A stretch of DNA of 64,000 bases from DATARH01 sp035309005 (GTDB lineage Bacteria > Pseudomonadota > Alphaproteobacteria > ATCC43930 > CGMCC-115725): positions 1 through 64,000 of the forward strand of contig DATGFP010000023.1 in NCBI GenBank assembly GCA_035309005.1. Reading direction: 5' to 3'. This document shows, one piece after another, positions 42,879 through 54,108 of this stretch; the stretch's first letter is position 1, and each line of letters starts with the position of its first letter. The notes below the pieces were generated by a model, which searched no databases, was not told where the DNA came from, and was given only the letters and a program-made list of their open reading frames with translations. Both the position numbers and the translations under genes were made by a program.

Positions 42879-43864
42879 AGCGGCTGGCGGTGATTGGCGG
42901 CGGTGCCTGGGGCACCGCGCTCGCCGCGGTCGCCGCGCGGGCCGGCGCGGGAATCGTGCTGTGGGCGCGCGATCCGGCAATCGTCGAGGCGATCAAGCGG
43001 CGGCACGAGAACCCGCTCTATCTGCCAGGCATCGCGCTCGACCCGGCGATCGAGGCGACGAGCGACCCGGCGGCCGCGCTCGCCGGCGCCGCGGCGGTAC
43101 TGATCGTCGTCCCGGCACAGTTCCTGCGTCGCGCCCTCCTCATGCTGGCGCCGCTGCTGCCGGCGGGGCTGCCGCTGCTCCTTTGCGCCAAGGGGATCGA
43201 GACGCAATCATTGAAAACGATGTCGGAAATCGCCGGCGAAATTGTCCCCGAGGCCCCGGTCGCGGTGCTGTCGGGCCCGAGCTTCGCGGCCGAGGTGGCA
43301 AAGGGCCTGCCGACCGCAGTGACAATCGCCAGCCGCGACCCCGCCCTGGCCCGCGCCTTTGTCGCGGCGCTCGGCAGCGCGCGCTTCCGGCCCTATTCGT
43401 CGGCCGACCCGATCGGCGCCGAGATCGGCGGCGCGGTCAAGAACGTGCTGGCGATCGCCTGCGGCATCATCGAGGGGCGCGGTCTCGGCGACAACGCGCG
43501 CGCCGCGCTGATCACCCGCGGCCTCGCCGAGATGATCCGCCTCGGCCTTGCCAAGGACGCCGAACCGGAAACCTTCCGCGGGCTCTCGGGCCTCGGCGAT
43601 CTGGTGCTGACCTGCACCGCCGGCCAGTCGCGCAATTATACGCTGGGGCTGGCGCTCGGGCGCGGCCGGAGCCTGGCGCAGGCGCTCTCGGGGCAGCGCT
43701 CGGTGGTCGAGGGCATCGCGACGGCGGCGGCGGTCGCGGCGCTGGCGGAGCAATTCGGGCTCGAGATGCCGATCACCGCCGCGGTCGCCGGCGTGCTGCA
43801 CCGCGGCATGGCAATTGATATGATGATCGACGGACTGCTAAGCCGGCCGCACCGCAGCGAGTGA
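42875..43864 (+). CDS. gpsA: Glycerol-3-phosphate dehydrogenase [NAD(P)+]
   Basis: This 329-residue protein starts at TTG 42875, overlapping the tsaD stop (TTGA). The Rossmann motif AVIGGGAWGTALA is at residues 5-17. LLCAKGIE, LSGPSFAAEVAKGLPTAV near 130, EIGGAVKNVLAIACGI near 187 (catalytic Lys), and LSGLGDLVLTCT near 240 all match. It reduces dihydroxyacetone phosphate to sn-glycerol 3-phosphate for phospholipid synthesis in the cytoplasm. The ribosome site is the AGGGTGGGGG edge of the repeat rather than a native sequence. Confidence 0.96.
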   Translation: MKRLAVIGGGAWGTALAAVAARAGAGIVLWARDPAIVEAIKRRHENPLYLPGIALDPAIEATSDPAAALAGAAAVLIVVPAQFLRRALLMLAPLLPAGLPLLLCAKGIETQSLKTMSEIAGEIVPEAPVAVLSGPSFAAEVAKGLPTAVTIASRDPALARAFVAALGSARFRPYSSADPIGAEIGGAVKNVLAIACGIIEGRGLGDNARAALITRGLAEMIRLGLAKDAEPETFRGLSGLGDLVLTCTAGQSRNYTLGLALGRGRSLAQALSGQRSVVEGIATAAAVAALAEQFGLEMPITAAVAGVLHRGMAIDMMIDGLLSRPHRSE

Positions 43865-43979
43865 ACCTATGCGGCTGTAACATGTCTGGCGGCGGCGACG
43901 ACGCCAGCAAGGGGCTTTCCCAACGCCGGGCAATGCCAATATCATCGGGGGGCGGGCGTCCCCATCGGGTCGGATCGAC

Positions 43980-44306
43980 ATGAGCGACAACGGAAAACGC
44001 GGCGAGGAAGGACCCGGCACCGGCGTCATCGTCAAGGCCAAGCCGAAGACGAAGAAGCCGTCGATGTACAAGGTGTTGATGTTGAACGACGACTACACGC
44101 CGATGGAGTTCGTCGTGCATATTCTCGAACGATTTTTCGCGAAGAACCGCCAGGAAGCGACCCGCATCATGCTGCACGTGCATCGCCGCGGGGTCGGGAT
44201 CTGCGGCGTATACACCTACGAAGTCGCCGAGACCAAAGTGACGCAGGTAATGGATTTCGCCCGGCAGAACCAGCATCCGCTGCAGTGCACCTTGGAAAAA
44301 GATTGA
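43980..44306 (+). CDS. clpS: ClpS, adaptor of the ClpAP protease
   Basis: This 108-residue protein has a flexible charged N-terminus and then the core YKVLMLNDDYTPMEFVVHIL at about residues 30-50, containing the Asn-Asp pair that binds N-degron residues. HRRGVGICGVYTYEVAETK near 65-82 completes the fold. It delivers N-end-rule substrates to ClpA, encoded 41 bp downstream. Length and motifs are typical of the alphaproteobacterial clpS1 gene next to clpA. Confidence 0.96.
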   Translation: MSDNGKRGEEGPGTGVIVKAKPKTKKPSMYKVLMLNDDYTPMEFVVHILERFFAKNRQEATRIMLHVHRRGVGICGVYTYEVAETKVTQVMDFARQNQHPLQCTLEKD

Positions 44307-44347
44307 CGGCAAAAGACTGACCCCCCATCGCCAGGATCGGAGCGGCC

Positions 44348-46654
<2,307 letters not shown>

Positions 46655-46672
46655 CGGCCGCCCCCGCCGCGT

Positions 46673-48631
46673 TCAATGCGCGTGCCCGGCGTGGCTGGGC
46701 GCGGCGACCGCCAAGCGCGCCACCTCCTGGGCCTCGGCGAGGAGGCTCGCGCGGTCCGGCAAGCCGCCGTCCCCGCCGGCAATCCAGCGGGCCCGGACGT
46801 TGCCGCCGCGGTCGAGCAGCAGCTCGGTTTCCTCGCCGTCCCCCGGCAACCGGAACAGCGCCAGCGCGGCGGCGACATCGCGTGACACCGTAACCGAATA
46901 GGGCGGCGTCGCGGCCTCGGCGGGGTCGATTTCGACCGCGATGACCGGCAGTTCGTTGAGCCGCCAATTCGCCAGCTGCACCAGGCGGGTAAGCGGGCCG
47001 GGGCCGGCGAACAGAACCAACAGCACCGGCCCCTGCCGCAACGTCCGGCTCAGGGTGGTCTGGATTGCGCCGCGCTCGAAGGCGAAGTCAGGGATCGGGT
47101 AGGCTGCGCCGCCAGAGACCTCGGGGCCGACCGCGCGCATCTGAGCGCCGACGGCGCGAGCCCGGATGAAGTTGATAACGTCCCAGCGCTGCTCCGGCCG
47201 CAGCACGGCCGCGAAGCCCGGCATCGCGCCGCCGGCCCGGCCGCGGCTGACCCACCAGAACAAATCGCCCGGGCTGTGCGCCAGCAAATGCGGTTCGGTG
47301 AGATTGGCCGGGCGGACCGTCAGGGTCGCGGCGGCCGGCCCGTCGCCGCGCCCGTCCGCGCCGTGGCAAAGGGCGCAGTTCGCCCGATAGAGCGCGGCGC
47401 CGCGGACGACCGAATCGACGGCGTAGGGCTCGGCCGGCGCGTAGAAACTGGTCGGGTAGGCGGGCGTGACCGCCGCGCGCAGCGGCAACCAGCCGGCCGC
47501 CAGGCACAGCGCAACGGCCCCGGCGAAGAGCGCCGCGCGCCGGTAGGACCCCGCCGCGGCGGTCGCGACCATCGCGACCGCGCAAAGCGCAGCGGCGAGG
47601 ATCAGGAGCAGGAGCAGCGTCCGCGCTCCCGCGGTCAGCGCCGCGACATCGACCCGGACCGGCAGCGGCCAGCCGGGTTCGCTGTGCAAACCCGGCGTAA
47701 GGATGCCGAGAACGCCGACAATCGCGACGACGGCAAGCCCCAAGCCCGCTTCCGCCAGCGCGTTGCGGCGCAGCCACAGGGCGGCCCGCCAGGCGGCCGA
47801 TTCGGCGCCGGCGGCAAGCCGCGGCGACAGCCGCCGCAGATTGACCGCGGCGATGACCAGCGTCCCCAGGAACAGCCCGATCTTGAGAAGCAGCAGACGT
47901 CCGTACTCGGTGCCGATCAGCGCCGGGGCGGTGCCGGCGAGGAACCAGGTGTTGACGATGCCGCCCACCAGCAGCAGCGTGACGCTGGCCGCCGCCAGCA
48001 TTGTGTAGCGCCGCGCCGCGCGGCCGGCCACCAAGGCCCAGTCCGGACCGCGGCCGTGCCGCGCCTCGGCGAGCAGCAGGGCGAACGGCAAGAGCGTCCC
48101 GAGCCAACCGCCGGCGCCCAGCAGGTGCAGCATGTCGGCCGCGAGATGCAGATCGCCGGGCGCGCCGGGCGTGGCCGCGCCATGCCCGGCCCAGGCGAGG
48201 GCTGCGAGCAGCAGCCCGGCGCAGCCCAGCGCCATCCAGCGGGTGATCTGCACGATCGCGGTGCGGCGCCCGAGCACGAGGCAGAGCGCGATCGCCGCGG
48301 CACAGCCGCCGCGCAGCAGCCAGTCCTCGCCGAATTGCGTGCGGCTCAGGACGATTTTCCAGATGCCCTGCGCCAGCACCGCGGCGAGCGGCCGGCCGCT
48401 GACATTGGCCGCCACCCCGAGGAGCCAGGCCGTGCCCGACAGCAGCGCCAGCGCGAGGCTGGCCCAGGCGAGCCGGTCGAGGCGTCGCGCGAAGTGCCGC
48501 GATGTGGCGGCGAGGGCGGCCGATTGCGCGAAGACGGGGCCGGCGATCAGGCATTGGAAGGCAAAAACCCCGGCCAGCGCGATTGTCGCGGCGAAGTGCA
48601 CGGTGCGGGCGGCGACGAGCAACGGCTCCAT
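46673..48631 (-). CDS. CopD-domain membrane protein fused to cytochrome c and a redoxin-like domain
   Basis: This 652-residue protein has an N-terminal multi-helix membrane region (about residues 1-395) with the CopD-like layout of conserved His and Trp in LHLLGAGGWLGTLLPFAL. A cytochrome c domain follows with CALCH near 417-421 and the axial Met in GGAMPGF near 465. The C-terminal domain (about 500-635) reads like a thioredoxin/redoxin fold (PVLLVLFAGPGPLTRL, LLLDRGGNVRARW) but has no CxxC. The tail ends SHAGHAH and could bind metal. It may couple copper handling to electron transfer; the fusion order makes this more than an ordinary CopD. It is last of three minus-strand genes. Confidence 0.8.
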   Translation of the reverse strand: MEPLLVAARTVHFAATIALAGVFAFQCLIAGPVFAQSAALAATSRHFARRLDRLAWASLALALLSGTAWLLGVAANVSGRPLAAVLAQGIWKIVLSRTQFGEDWLLRGGCAAAIALCLVLGRRTAIVQITRWMALGCAGLLLAALAWAGHGAATPGAPGDLHLAADMLHLLGAGGWLGTLLPFALLLAEARHGRGPDWALVAGRAARRYTMLAAASVTLLLVGGIVNTWFLAGTAPALIGTEYGRLLLLKIGLFLGTLVIAAVNLRRLSPRLAAGAESAAWRAALWLRRNALAEAGLGLAVVAIVGVLGILTPGLHSEPGWPLPVRVDVAALTAGARTLLLLLILAAALCAVAMVATAAAGSYRRAALFAGAVALCLAAGWLPLRAAVTPAYPTSFYAPAEPYAVDSVVRGAALYRANCALCHGADGRGDGPAAATLTVRPANLTEPHLLAHSPGDLFWWVSRGRAGGAMPGFAAVLRPEQRWDVINFIRARAVGAQMRAVGPEVSGGAAYPIPDFAFERGAIQTTLSRTLRQGPVLLVLFAGPGPLTRLVQLANWRLNELPVIAVEIDPAEAATPPYSVTVSRDVAAALALFRLPGDGEETELLLDRGGNVRARWIAGGDGGLPDRASLLAEAQEVARLAVAAPSHAGHAH

Positions 48632-48656
48632 CGCCTACCGCGGGCAGATTGTTGCC

Positions 48657-49658
48657 TCAATCGGCAACATCGCTGGAGGCCTCGGGGCGCGCCGCGCCGC
48701 GGCGGCGGCGCAGCAGGTGCTTGCCCTCGATCGCCTGCCACACCGCGATCGCCGGCAGGCCGATCGCCAGGTCGCGGCCGCGCTTTACCAAGGACAGCGC
48801 GAGCGCCATCTCCGGCGTCAGCCCAAAGCCGGCGCCGAGCAGCAGGTAGGCGCCTTCCTGCACGCCGACCGCTTGCGGGACCGCGAAGGCGATGGTGCGG
48901 ATCGCATAGAGCAGGCTCTCGATCACCAGCACCGCGGCGAACGACAGCGGCTGGCCGGCAATGCGCAGCGCCAGCCAAACTTCGACGCCGCTGGCAATCC
49001 AGCACGCGAGATGGACCGCGCAACTCACCACCAGCCGGCCGCGATTGCGATAGATATCGGCCAGCGCGGCATGCAGCGCCACCGCACCGGCGGCGCTGCG
49101 CTCGATCCATTCGCGGCCGAGCGCGCGGGCGATCCGGTCGAACACCACCAGGCCGCGGCGCTGCGCCAGAATGAAGGCCGAGGCGGCGAAGGCGGCGACC
49201 GCGAGGCCGAGCAATATCGGGGCGGCCGCCTCGGTGTCGGGCTGCAGCCGCACAAGCCAGACCAGCCCGAGAGCGGTGTAGGCGAGCTGAGCGACGAATT
49301 CGAGGGTCACGTCGACGATCGTGCTCGCCGTGGCGACGGTCCCCGAAACCCCGGCCAGCGCCAGGGCGCGGGCGCCGAGCACATAGCCACCGACCTGCGA
49401 CAGCGGCAGCGCCTCCGAGCCCGAATCGCGCACGAGGCGCGCCCACATGACCTTCAGCGCCGGGGCGCCCGGCAGCAAGGCGCGCCAGGCGAGGCCCATG
49501 ACCCCGATCAGCAGCAGGTGGATGCCGCAGATCGCGGCAAAGCCGGCGCCGCCGATCGCCAGCAGCGATTGGCTTACCGCGCCGGCCCCGAAGAAGCCGA
49601 CCAGCGCCACCATCGCCGCGACACCGGCGACGGCCGCGAGAATGGGCCAGATTTTCAT
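48657..49658 (-). CDS. HpnL-like / lysylphosphatidylglycerol synthetase-type membrane protein
   Basis: This 333-residue protein has about eight transmembrane segments and the UPF0104/LPG-synthase transmembrane family pattern. MWARLVRDSGSEALPLSQVGGYVLGARAL near residues 70-100 and FAVPQAVGVQEGAYLLLGAGFGLTP near 262-287 are the diagnostic segments. The closest group I recognise is HpnL, associated with hopanoid or lipid modification and transport. No hopanoid synthesis genes are nearby. It lies 34 bp after the ferritin-like gene and 25 bp before the CopD fusion on the same strand. Confidence 0.75.
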   Translation of the reverse strand: MKIWPILAAVAGVAAMVALVGFFGAGAVSQSLLAIGGAGFAAICGIHLLLIGVMGLAWRALLPGAPALKVMWARLVRDSGSEALPLSQVGGYVLGARALALAGVSGTVATASTIVDVTLEFVAQLAYTALGLVWLVRLQPDTEAAAPILLGLAVAAFAASAFILAQRRGLVVFDRIARALGREWIERSAAGAVALHAALADIYRNRGRLVVSCAVHLACWIASGVEVWLALRIAGQPLSFAAVLVIESLLYAIRTIAFAVPQAVGVQEGAYLLLGAGFGLTPEMALALSLVKRGRDLAIGLPAIAVWQAIEGKHLLRRRRGAARPEASSDVAD

Positions 49659-49692
49659 CGTCCGTCGGTGGCGGTTGTCCGATCCGCGCGGT

Positions 49693-50646
49693 TCATTGCG
49701 GGATTGCGGCTGCCGCCGGCGGATCGCGCAAAAACCGCCGCACCAGGCCGACCAGCCGGGGGATCACCTGCGGCCGCAGCAGCCGCGCATCGTAGCCCGC
49801 CATGCGGCGCTGGTTCTCGGCGAGGCAGAGGTCGAGCATCGCCGCCGCCGACAATGTCATGTCCGACACCGCCTTGCTGCCGGTCAGGGTGAAATTGTTG
49901 TCCTGCGGGCGCTCGTCGCGCGCCGCGCCGACGCCGCGGGCGAGGCCGATGCGTTCGCGAATGAGGCGGAACCATACCGCCGCGAGCGTGCACCAAAACC
50001 ACGGCAGGCGCCACCGCGGCAGGCTGCGCCGGTACCACGCCATCCAGTTGACGAAGAACAAGATGTGCCGCGCCTCTTCCTGCATGATCGGCTCGAAGGT
50101 CTCGACCAGGTCCGGCGGAAAAAACGCCGAACGCTGGGCCAGCGCAAACAGCCCAAAGGCAAAGAAGCTGTCGATGCATTCGCTGACGCCGGTCACCATG
50201 AAGGCCCATTTCGGATGGCGCGGCCGCCGGTATTCGGGCTCCGCTTCGAGCGGGATGCCATAGGCCGCGACCAAACTCGAGAGCACCTGCTTGTGACGCC
50301 CCTCCTCGAAGGCGTTGAGCGTGATCGCCTCGCGCAGCAGCGGGTCGGCGATCGTCTCCGCATAGCTCAGGACCCTGATCCTCGCCTTGCCCTCGGTCTG
50401 TACCGCGATGTCCCAGATCGGCAGCGAGAGAAGCCGCTCGCGCGCCGCTTCGTCAAGCCTCGGCCAGTCGATCACCGCGGGCTTATAAGGGTTGTGCGTG
50501 TCGAGCAGCATCCGGCAGAAGGCGAGCTTGTGCTGATCGTTGCCCGGGCGAATCGCCCCTCCCGGGGGGGCGGTCCAGCGGCGGGCGAAATCGTCGGCTG
50601 CGCCGGCGGCCCCAGCGGCGGTGCTGATGATGGTGTCGTCCGTCAC
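49693..50646 (-). CDS. Ferritin-like (diiron-type) protein
   Basis: I choose GTG 50646, behind a G-rich stretch; the frame is open further upstream but runs into the rpmH promoter. The 317-residue product is helical with carboxylate-His motifs of diiron ferritin-like proteins: FEEGRHKQVLSSL near 120 and QEEARHILFFVNWMAWYR near 187. A hydrophobic stretch is seen in VTGVSECIDSFFAFGLFAL. Such proteins are oxygenases or metal-storage proteins; substrate unknown. It is divergent from rpmH and leads the three-gene set with the HpnL-like and CopD-fusion genes. Confidence 0.75.
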   Translation of the reverse strand: MTDDTIISTAAGAAGAADDFARRWTAPPGGAIRPGNDQHKLAFCRMLLDTHNPYKPAVIDWPRLDEAARERLLSLPIWDIAVQTEGKARIRVLSYAETIADPLLREAITLNAFEEGRHKQVLSSLVAAYGIPLEAEPEYRRPRHPKWAFMVTGVSECIDSFFAFGLFALAQRSAFFPPDLVETFEPIMQEEARHILFFVNWMAWYRRSLPRWRLPWFWCTLAAVWFRLIRERIGLARGVGAARDERPQDNNFTLTGSKAVSDMTLSAAAMLDLCLAENQRRMAGYDARLLRPQVIPRLVGLVRRFLRDPPAAAAIPQ

Positions 50647-50692
50647 TGGCTCAAATCCCCCTCGGTGCGCGCGCCGGCAAGCCTGGGCGTCG

Positions 50693-50721
50693 TTGACTCG
50701 CCGGCAGCGCTCCCCTATATA
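50693..50721 (+). promoter_or_regulatory. Sigma70 promoter of rpmH-rnpA operon
   Basis: TTGACT at 50693-50698 and TATATA at 50716-50721 are separated by exactly 17 bp. The -10 ends 43 bp before the rpmH GTG. It is the best housekeeping promoter in the window, as expected for a ribosomal protein gene. Confidence 0.8.
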
Positions 50722-50764
50722 GCGCCCTCCGCGAAACACGGCAGATGTTGCCGGAGAGGGTGCC

Positions 50765-50899
50765 GTGAAGCGCACTTATCAGCCAAGCAGGCTCGTCCGC
50801 AAGCGCCGCCACGGCTTTCGCTCCCGGATGGCGACCCCGGGCGGTCGCCGGGTGCTCGCCGCGCGGCGCGCGAAAGGCCGCAAGCGCCTGTCCGCCTGA
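50765..50899 (+). CDS. rpmH: 50S ribosomal protein L34
   Basis: This 44-residue protein starts at GTG 50765 with GGAGAGGG upstream. It begins MKRTYQPSRLVRKRRHGFRS and ends GRKRLSA, the near-universal L34 sequence with its very high Arg and Lys content. The next gene is rnpA, the standard partner. It is short and easily missed by gene callers. Confidence 0.98.
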   Translation: MKRTYQPSRLVRKRRHGFRSRMATPGGRRVLAARRAKGRKRLSA

Positions 50900-50982
50900 C
50901 GCGCGGCGGCTGCGGCGCCTGGCCGCGTACGGCCCGCGTCCGATAGCCGCGGTGACGGCGGTTCGATGAAATTGGGAGATCG

Positions 50983-51372
50983 ATGGCGAGTGGGCTTGCA
51001 AGGCTCAAGACCCGCGCCGATTTTCTGCGTGTTGCTGCGACGCGCCGGCGGGCGGTCCGACCGGGTTTCGTACTGCAGGCGGCGCCGCAGCCGCCCGCAA
51101 GCACCGCCATCGAGGCGGTGCGGGTGGGGTTCACGGCGAGCCGACGGGTCGGCAATGCGGTGGTCCGCAATCGGGCGAAGCGGCGATTGCGGGCGGTTGC
51201 GGCCGAAGTGCTGGCGCGCGGCGGGCGGCCGGGAACCGATTATGTGCTGGTCGCGCGGGCCGCGACCGGCGAGCGGGCCTATGCGGAACTTGTCGGCGAT
51301 CTGCAGTCGGCGCTCCGCCAGATCGACCGGCGCGGCGGCGACGAGCGGCCGCGGCGCGGCGAGGAGAATTGA
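50983..51372 (+). CDS. rnpA: Ribonuclease P protein component
   Basis: This 129-residue basic protein has LKTRADFLRVAATRRRAVRPGFVLQA at the start and the RNR signature VGNAVVRNRAKRRLRAV at about residues 55-71, which contacts the P RNA. It binds pre-tRNA leader sequence and aids 5' maturation. It lies 83 bp after rpmH and 1 bp before yidD, the standard order. Confidence 0.96.
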   Translation: MASGLARLKTRADFLRVAATRRRAVRPGFVLQAAPQPPASTAIEAVRVGFTASRRVGNAVVRNRAKRRLRAVAAEVLARGGRPGTDYVLVARAATGERAYAELVGDLQSALRQIDRRGGDERPRRGEEN

Positions 51373-51373
51373 G

Positions 51374-51628
51374 ATGCGGCTGTTGGGCGGCGCGAACTAT
51401 GCGCTGGGCCTGGGATTGCGGGGCATGATCCGCGCCTACCAGCTGCTGGTGGCGCCGGCGCTGCCGCCGGCCTGCCGCTATCACCCGAGCTGCTCGCACT
51501 ATGCCGCCGAGGCAATCGCGCAGCACGGGCCCTGGCGGGGCTCGCTGTTCGCGGCGCGGCGGCTGCTGCGCTGCCACCCCTGGGGTGGCAGCGGCTACGA
51601 CCCGGTCCCGTCCGGGCCGGGTCGCTGA
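51374..51628 (+). CDS. yidD: Membrane protein insertion efficiency factor YidD
   Basis: The ATG at 51374 begins one base after the rnpA stop, with GAGGAG upstream inside rnpA. The 84-residue product has the family core IRAYQLLVAPALPPACRYHPSCSHYAAEAI with conserved Cys, and LRCHPWGGSGYDPVP. An N-terminal amphipathic helix is expected to sit on the inner membrane and assist YidC, which is encoded next. A longer in-frame upstream extension overlaps rnpA and is not real. Confidence 0.95.
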   Translation: MRLLGGANYALGLGLRGMIRAYQLLVAPALPPACRYHPSCSHYAAEAIAQHGPWRGSLFAARRLLRCHPWGGSGYDPVPSGPGR

Positions 51629-51652
51629 GCCCGGCGCCGGCGCCCTTCCCGC

Positions 51653-53371
51653 ATGGAACAACGCAACCTCCTGCTGGCGATCGTGCTGTCGGTCGGGATT
51701 CTGATCGGCTTCCAATTCCTCTTTGCGAAATTCCAGCCGGTCAAGCCGCCCGCTCCGCCGGCGCCGACCGCGGCCGCGAATTCGACCTCGACCGCCACCG
51801 CGACACCGCAGGCGGCGACGTCCGGCGCCGCCGTGCCGGGCGCCGAGGCGGCGGCGAGCGCGGCGACGCGGACCGCGGCGATCGCGGCGCAGCCGCGCGT
51901 CAAGATCGATACGCCGCGCCTGCACGGCTCGATCGACCTGAAGGGTGGCCGGATCGACGATCTGACCCTTGCCACCTACCACGAAACCATCGACCCGAAG
52001 AGCCCGGAGGTCGTCCTCTTATGGCCAACCGGGACCAAGGACCCCTATTTCGCCGAGTTCGGCTGGGTCGCCGCGGGCGGCACCGCGAAGGTGCCGGGAC
52101 CCGACACGCTGTGGACCGCTTCGCGCGGCCCCTTGACCCCGACTTCGCCGGTCACGCTGACCTGGGACAACGGCGCCGGGCTGGTTTTCACGCGCACGAT
52201 CTCGATCGACGAGAACTACATGTTCGCGGTGCGCGACGCGGTGAAAAACACCGGGACGACGCCGGTCAGCCTGTCGCCCTATAGCCTGATCAGCCGCACC
52301 GGGACGCCGGAGGTTTCCGGCTACTACATCCTCTTCGAGGGAATGATCGGCGAACTCGGCGGCTCGCTGCACGAGATCAAATACGCGTCCTTGAAGCCGG
52401 GCGAACCGGACAAATACGATTCGACCGGCGGCTGGCTCGGCTTCACCGACAAATACTGGCTGACGGCCCTCATTCCCGACCAGCATGAGGGCGGCAAGGC
52501 GAGCTTTGCGCACCGCGTCGAAGGCGGCGTCGACCGCTACCAGACCGATTTTCTCGGGCCTAGCGTGACGGTCGCGGCGGCCGGCACAGCGGCGGCCTCG
52601 TCGCGCTTCTTCGCCGGCGCGAAGGAGGTCAGCCTGCTCGACGGCTATGCCGCCGCGGGCATCCCGCATTTCGATCTCGCCATCGATTTCGGCTGGTTTT
52701 ATTTTTTGACCAAGCCGATTTTCCTGACGCTGCAGTTTTTCGCCCGGCTGATCGGCAATTTCGGGCTGGCGATCCTGCTGCTGACCCTGATGTTCAAGCT
52801 TTTATTCTTTCCTCTCGCCAACAAATCCTACAAGGCGATGAGCAAGATGAAGCTGCTGCAGCCGGAAATGCAGAAGATCCGCGAGCGCTTCCCGGACGAT
52901 AAGCCGCGCCAGCAGCAGGAAATCATGGCGATGTACAAGCGGGTCGGCGCCAACCCGCTGGCCGGCTGCCTGCCGATCGTGATCCAGATCCCGGTGTTTT
53001 TTTCGCTCTACAAGGTGCTGTTCGTCACGATCGAGATGCGGCACGCGCCGTTCTTCGGCTGGATCCACGATCTCTCGGCCCCCGACCCGACCTCGTTCGC
53101 CAACCTGTTCGGCCTCATCCCGTTCGCCCCGCCGCATTTCCTGATGATCGGCGTCTGGCCGCTGATCATGGGCACCACGATGTTTCTGCAGCAAAAACTC
53201 AACCCGCAACCGGTCGATCCGGTGCAGGCGCGGATGTTCATGCTGCTGCCGATCGTCTTTACCTACATGCTGTCGGCCTTTCCGGCCGGGCTCGTGATCT
53301 ACTGGGCCTGGAACAACCTCCTAAGCATTGCCCAGCAATGGGCGATCATGCACCGCGCGGGCGCCGCCTGA
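51653..53371 (+). CDS. yidC: Membrane protein insertase YidC
   Basis: This 572-residue protein begins MEQRNLLLAIVLSVGILIGFQFLF, the typical first transmembrane helix. An Ala/Pro/Thr-rich linker precedes the large periplasmic beta domain (about 80-340). The five-helix insertase core has FGLAILLLTLMFKLLFFPLANKSYKAMSKMK near 365-395, the conserved basic loop and LQPEMQKIRERFPDDK, and ends with FPAGLVIYWAWNNLLSIAQQ. It inserts and folds inner-membrane proteins, alone or with SecYEG. Confidence 0.97.
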   Translation: MEQRNLLLAIVLSVGILIGFQFLFAKFQPVKPPAPPAPTAAANSTSTATATPQAATSGAAVPGAEAAASAATRTAAIAAQPRVKIDTPRLHGSIDLKGGRIDDLTLATYHETIDPKSPEVVLLWPTGTKDPYFAEFGWVAAGGTAKVPGPDTLWTASRGPLTPTSPVTLTWDNGAGLVFTRTISIDENYMFAVRDAVKNTGTTPVSLSPYSLISRTGTPEVSGYYILFEGMIGELGGSLHEIKYASLKPGEPDKYDSTGGWLGFTDKYWLTALIPDQHEGGKASFAHRVEGGVDRYQTDFLGPSVTVAAAGTAAASSRFFAGAKEVSLLDGYAAAGIPHFDLAIDFGWFYFLTKPIFLTLQFFARLIGNFGLAILLLTLMFKLLFFPLANKSYKAMSKMKLLQPEMQKIRERFPDDKPRQQQEIMAMYKRVGANPLAGCLPIVIQIPVFFSLYKVLFVTIEMRHAPFFGWIHDLSAPDPTSFANLFGLIPFAPPHFLMIGVWPLIMGTTMFLQQKLNPQPVDPVQARMFMLLPIVFTYMLSAFPAGLVIYWAWNNLLSIAQQWAIMHRAGAA

Positions 53372-54096
53372 GCGCGCCGCAGCCCGAAACCGGGCTGTTT
53401 CCGCCGCGCGAGCTTGCGGCGGAGCAGATCGAATTGGGCCGCTTGTTGTTCGCCCGCGATTGCCGCTTTATCGCCGGCGGCGCCGAGCCTGATGCGTTAC
53501 CCGCCGAAGGCCTGCCCGAGATCGCCTTTCTCGGCCGCTCCAACGTCGGCAAATCGAGCCTCGTCAACGCGCTGACCGGGCGACGCATGCTGGCGCGCAC
53601 CTCGAACACGCCGGGGCGCACGCGGCAGCTCAACTTTTTCGCGCTGGACAACCGGCTGATGCTGGTCGACCTGCCCGGCTACGGCTATGCCGAAGCCTCG
53701 AAAAGCGCGGTCGCGGCGTGGACCCGGCTGGTCACGCACTATCTGCGCGGGCGGGCCAGCCTGCGCCGGGTGTGCCTGCTGATCGACGCGCGCCACGGCC
53801 TCAAGGAGCCGGACCGCCCGGTCATGCAGTTGTGCGACCGGGCTGGGCTGTCCTATCAGGTGGTGCTGACCAAGATCGACAAGCTGGCGCCGGCCGACCG
53901 CGCGGCAATCGCCCAGAGCATCGCCGGCGAGTTGGCGGTCCATCCGGCGGCGCATCCCGAAGTGCACCTGACCAGCGCCGAGAAGGGCCTCGGCATCGCC
54001 GCCCTGCGCGCCGGCCTCGCCGGTTTCGCGCTGCCGGCCGCGCCGCGCCGCGATGTCGCTGCGCCCGCGGTGGCGCTGCGCCAGACGGCGCGATAA
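53338..54096 (+). CDS. yihA: Ribosome-biogenesis GTPase YihA/YsxC (EngB)
   Basis: The frame from ATG 53338 overlaps yidC by 34 bp and gives 252 residues. A later start (TTG 53437) is possible but would remove the usual N-terminal segment. GTPase motifs are G1 GRSNVGKSS near residue 66, G2 TSNTPGRT, G3 DLPGYGYA near 112, G4 TKID near 178, and the Ser-Ala pair of G5 in TSAEKG. It acts in large-subunit assembly. The position between yidC and argB is the common alphaproteobacterial arrangement. Confidence 0.93.
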   Translation: MGDHAPRGRRLSAPQPETGLFPPRELAAEQIELGRLLFARDCRFIAGGAEPDALPAEGLPEIAFLGRSNVGKSSLVNALTGRRMLARTSNTPGRTRQLNFFALDNRLMLVDLPGYGYAEASKSAVAAWTRLVTHYLRGRASLRRVCLLIDARHGLKEPDRPVMQLCDRAGLSYQVVLTKIDKLAPADRAAIAQSIAGELAVHPAAHPEVHLTSAEKGLGIAALRAGLAGFALPAAPRRDVAAPAVALRQTAR

Positions 54097-54108
54097 GCTG
54101 CCGGCGCG

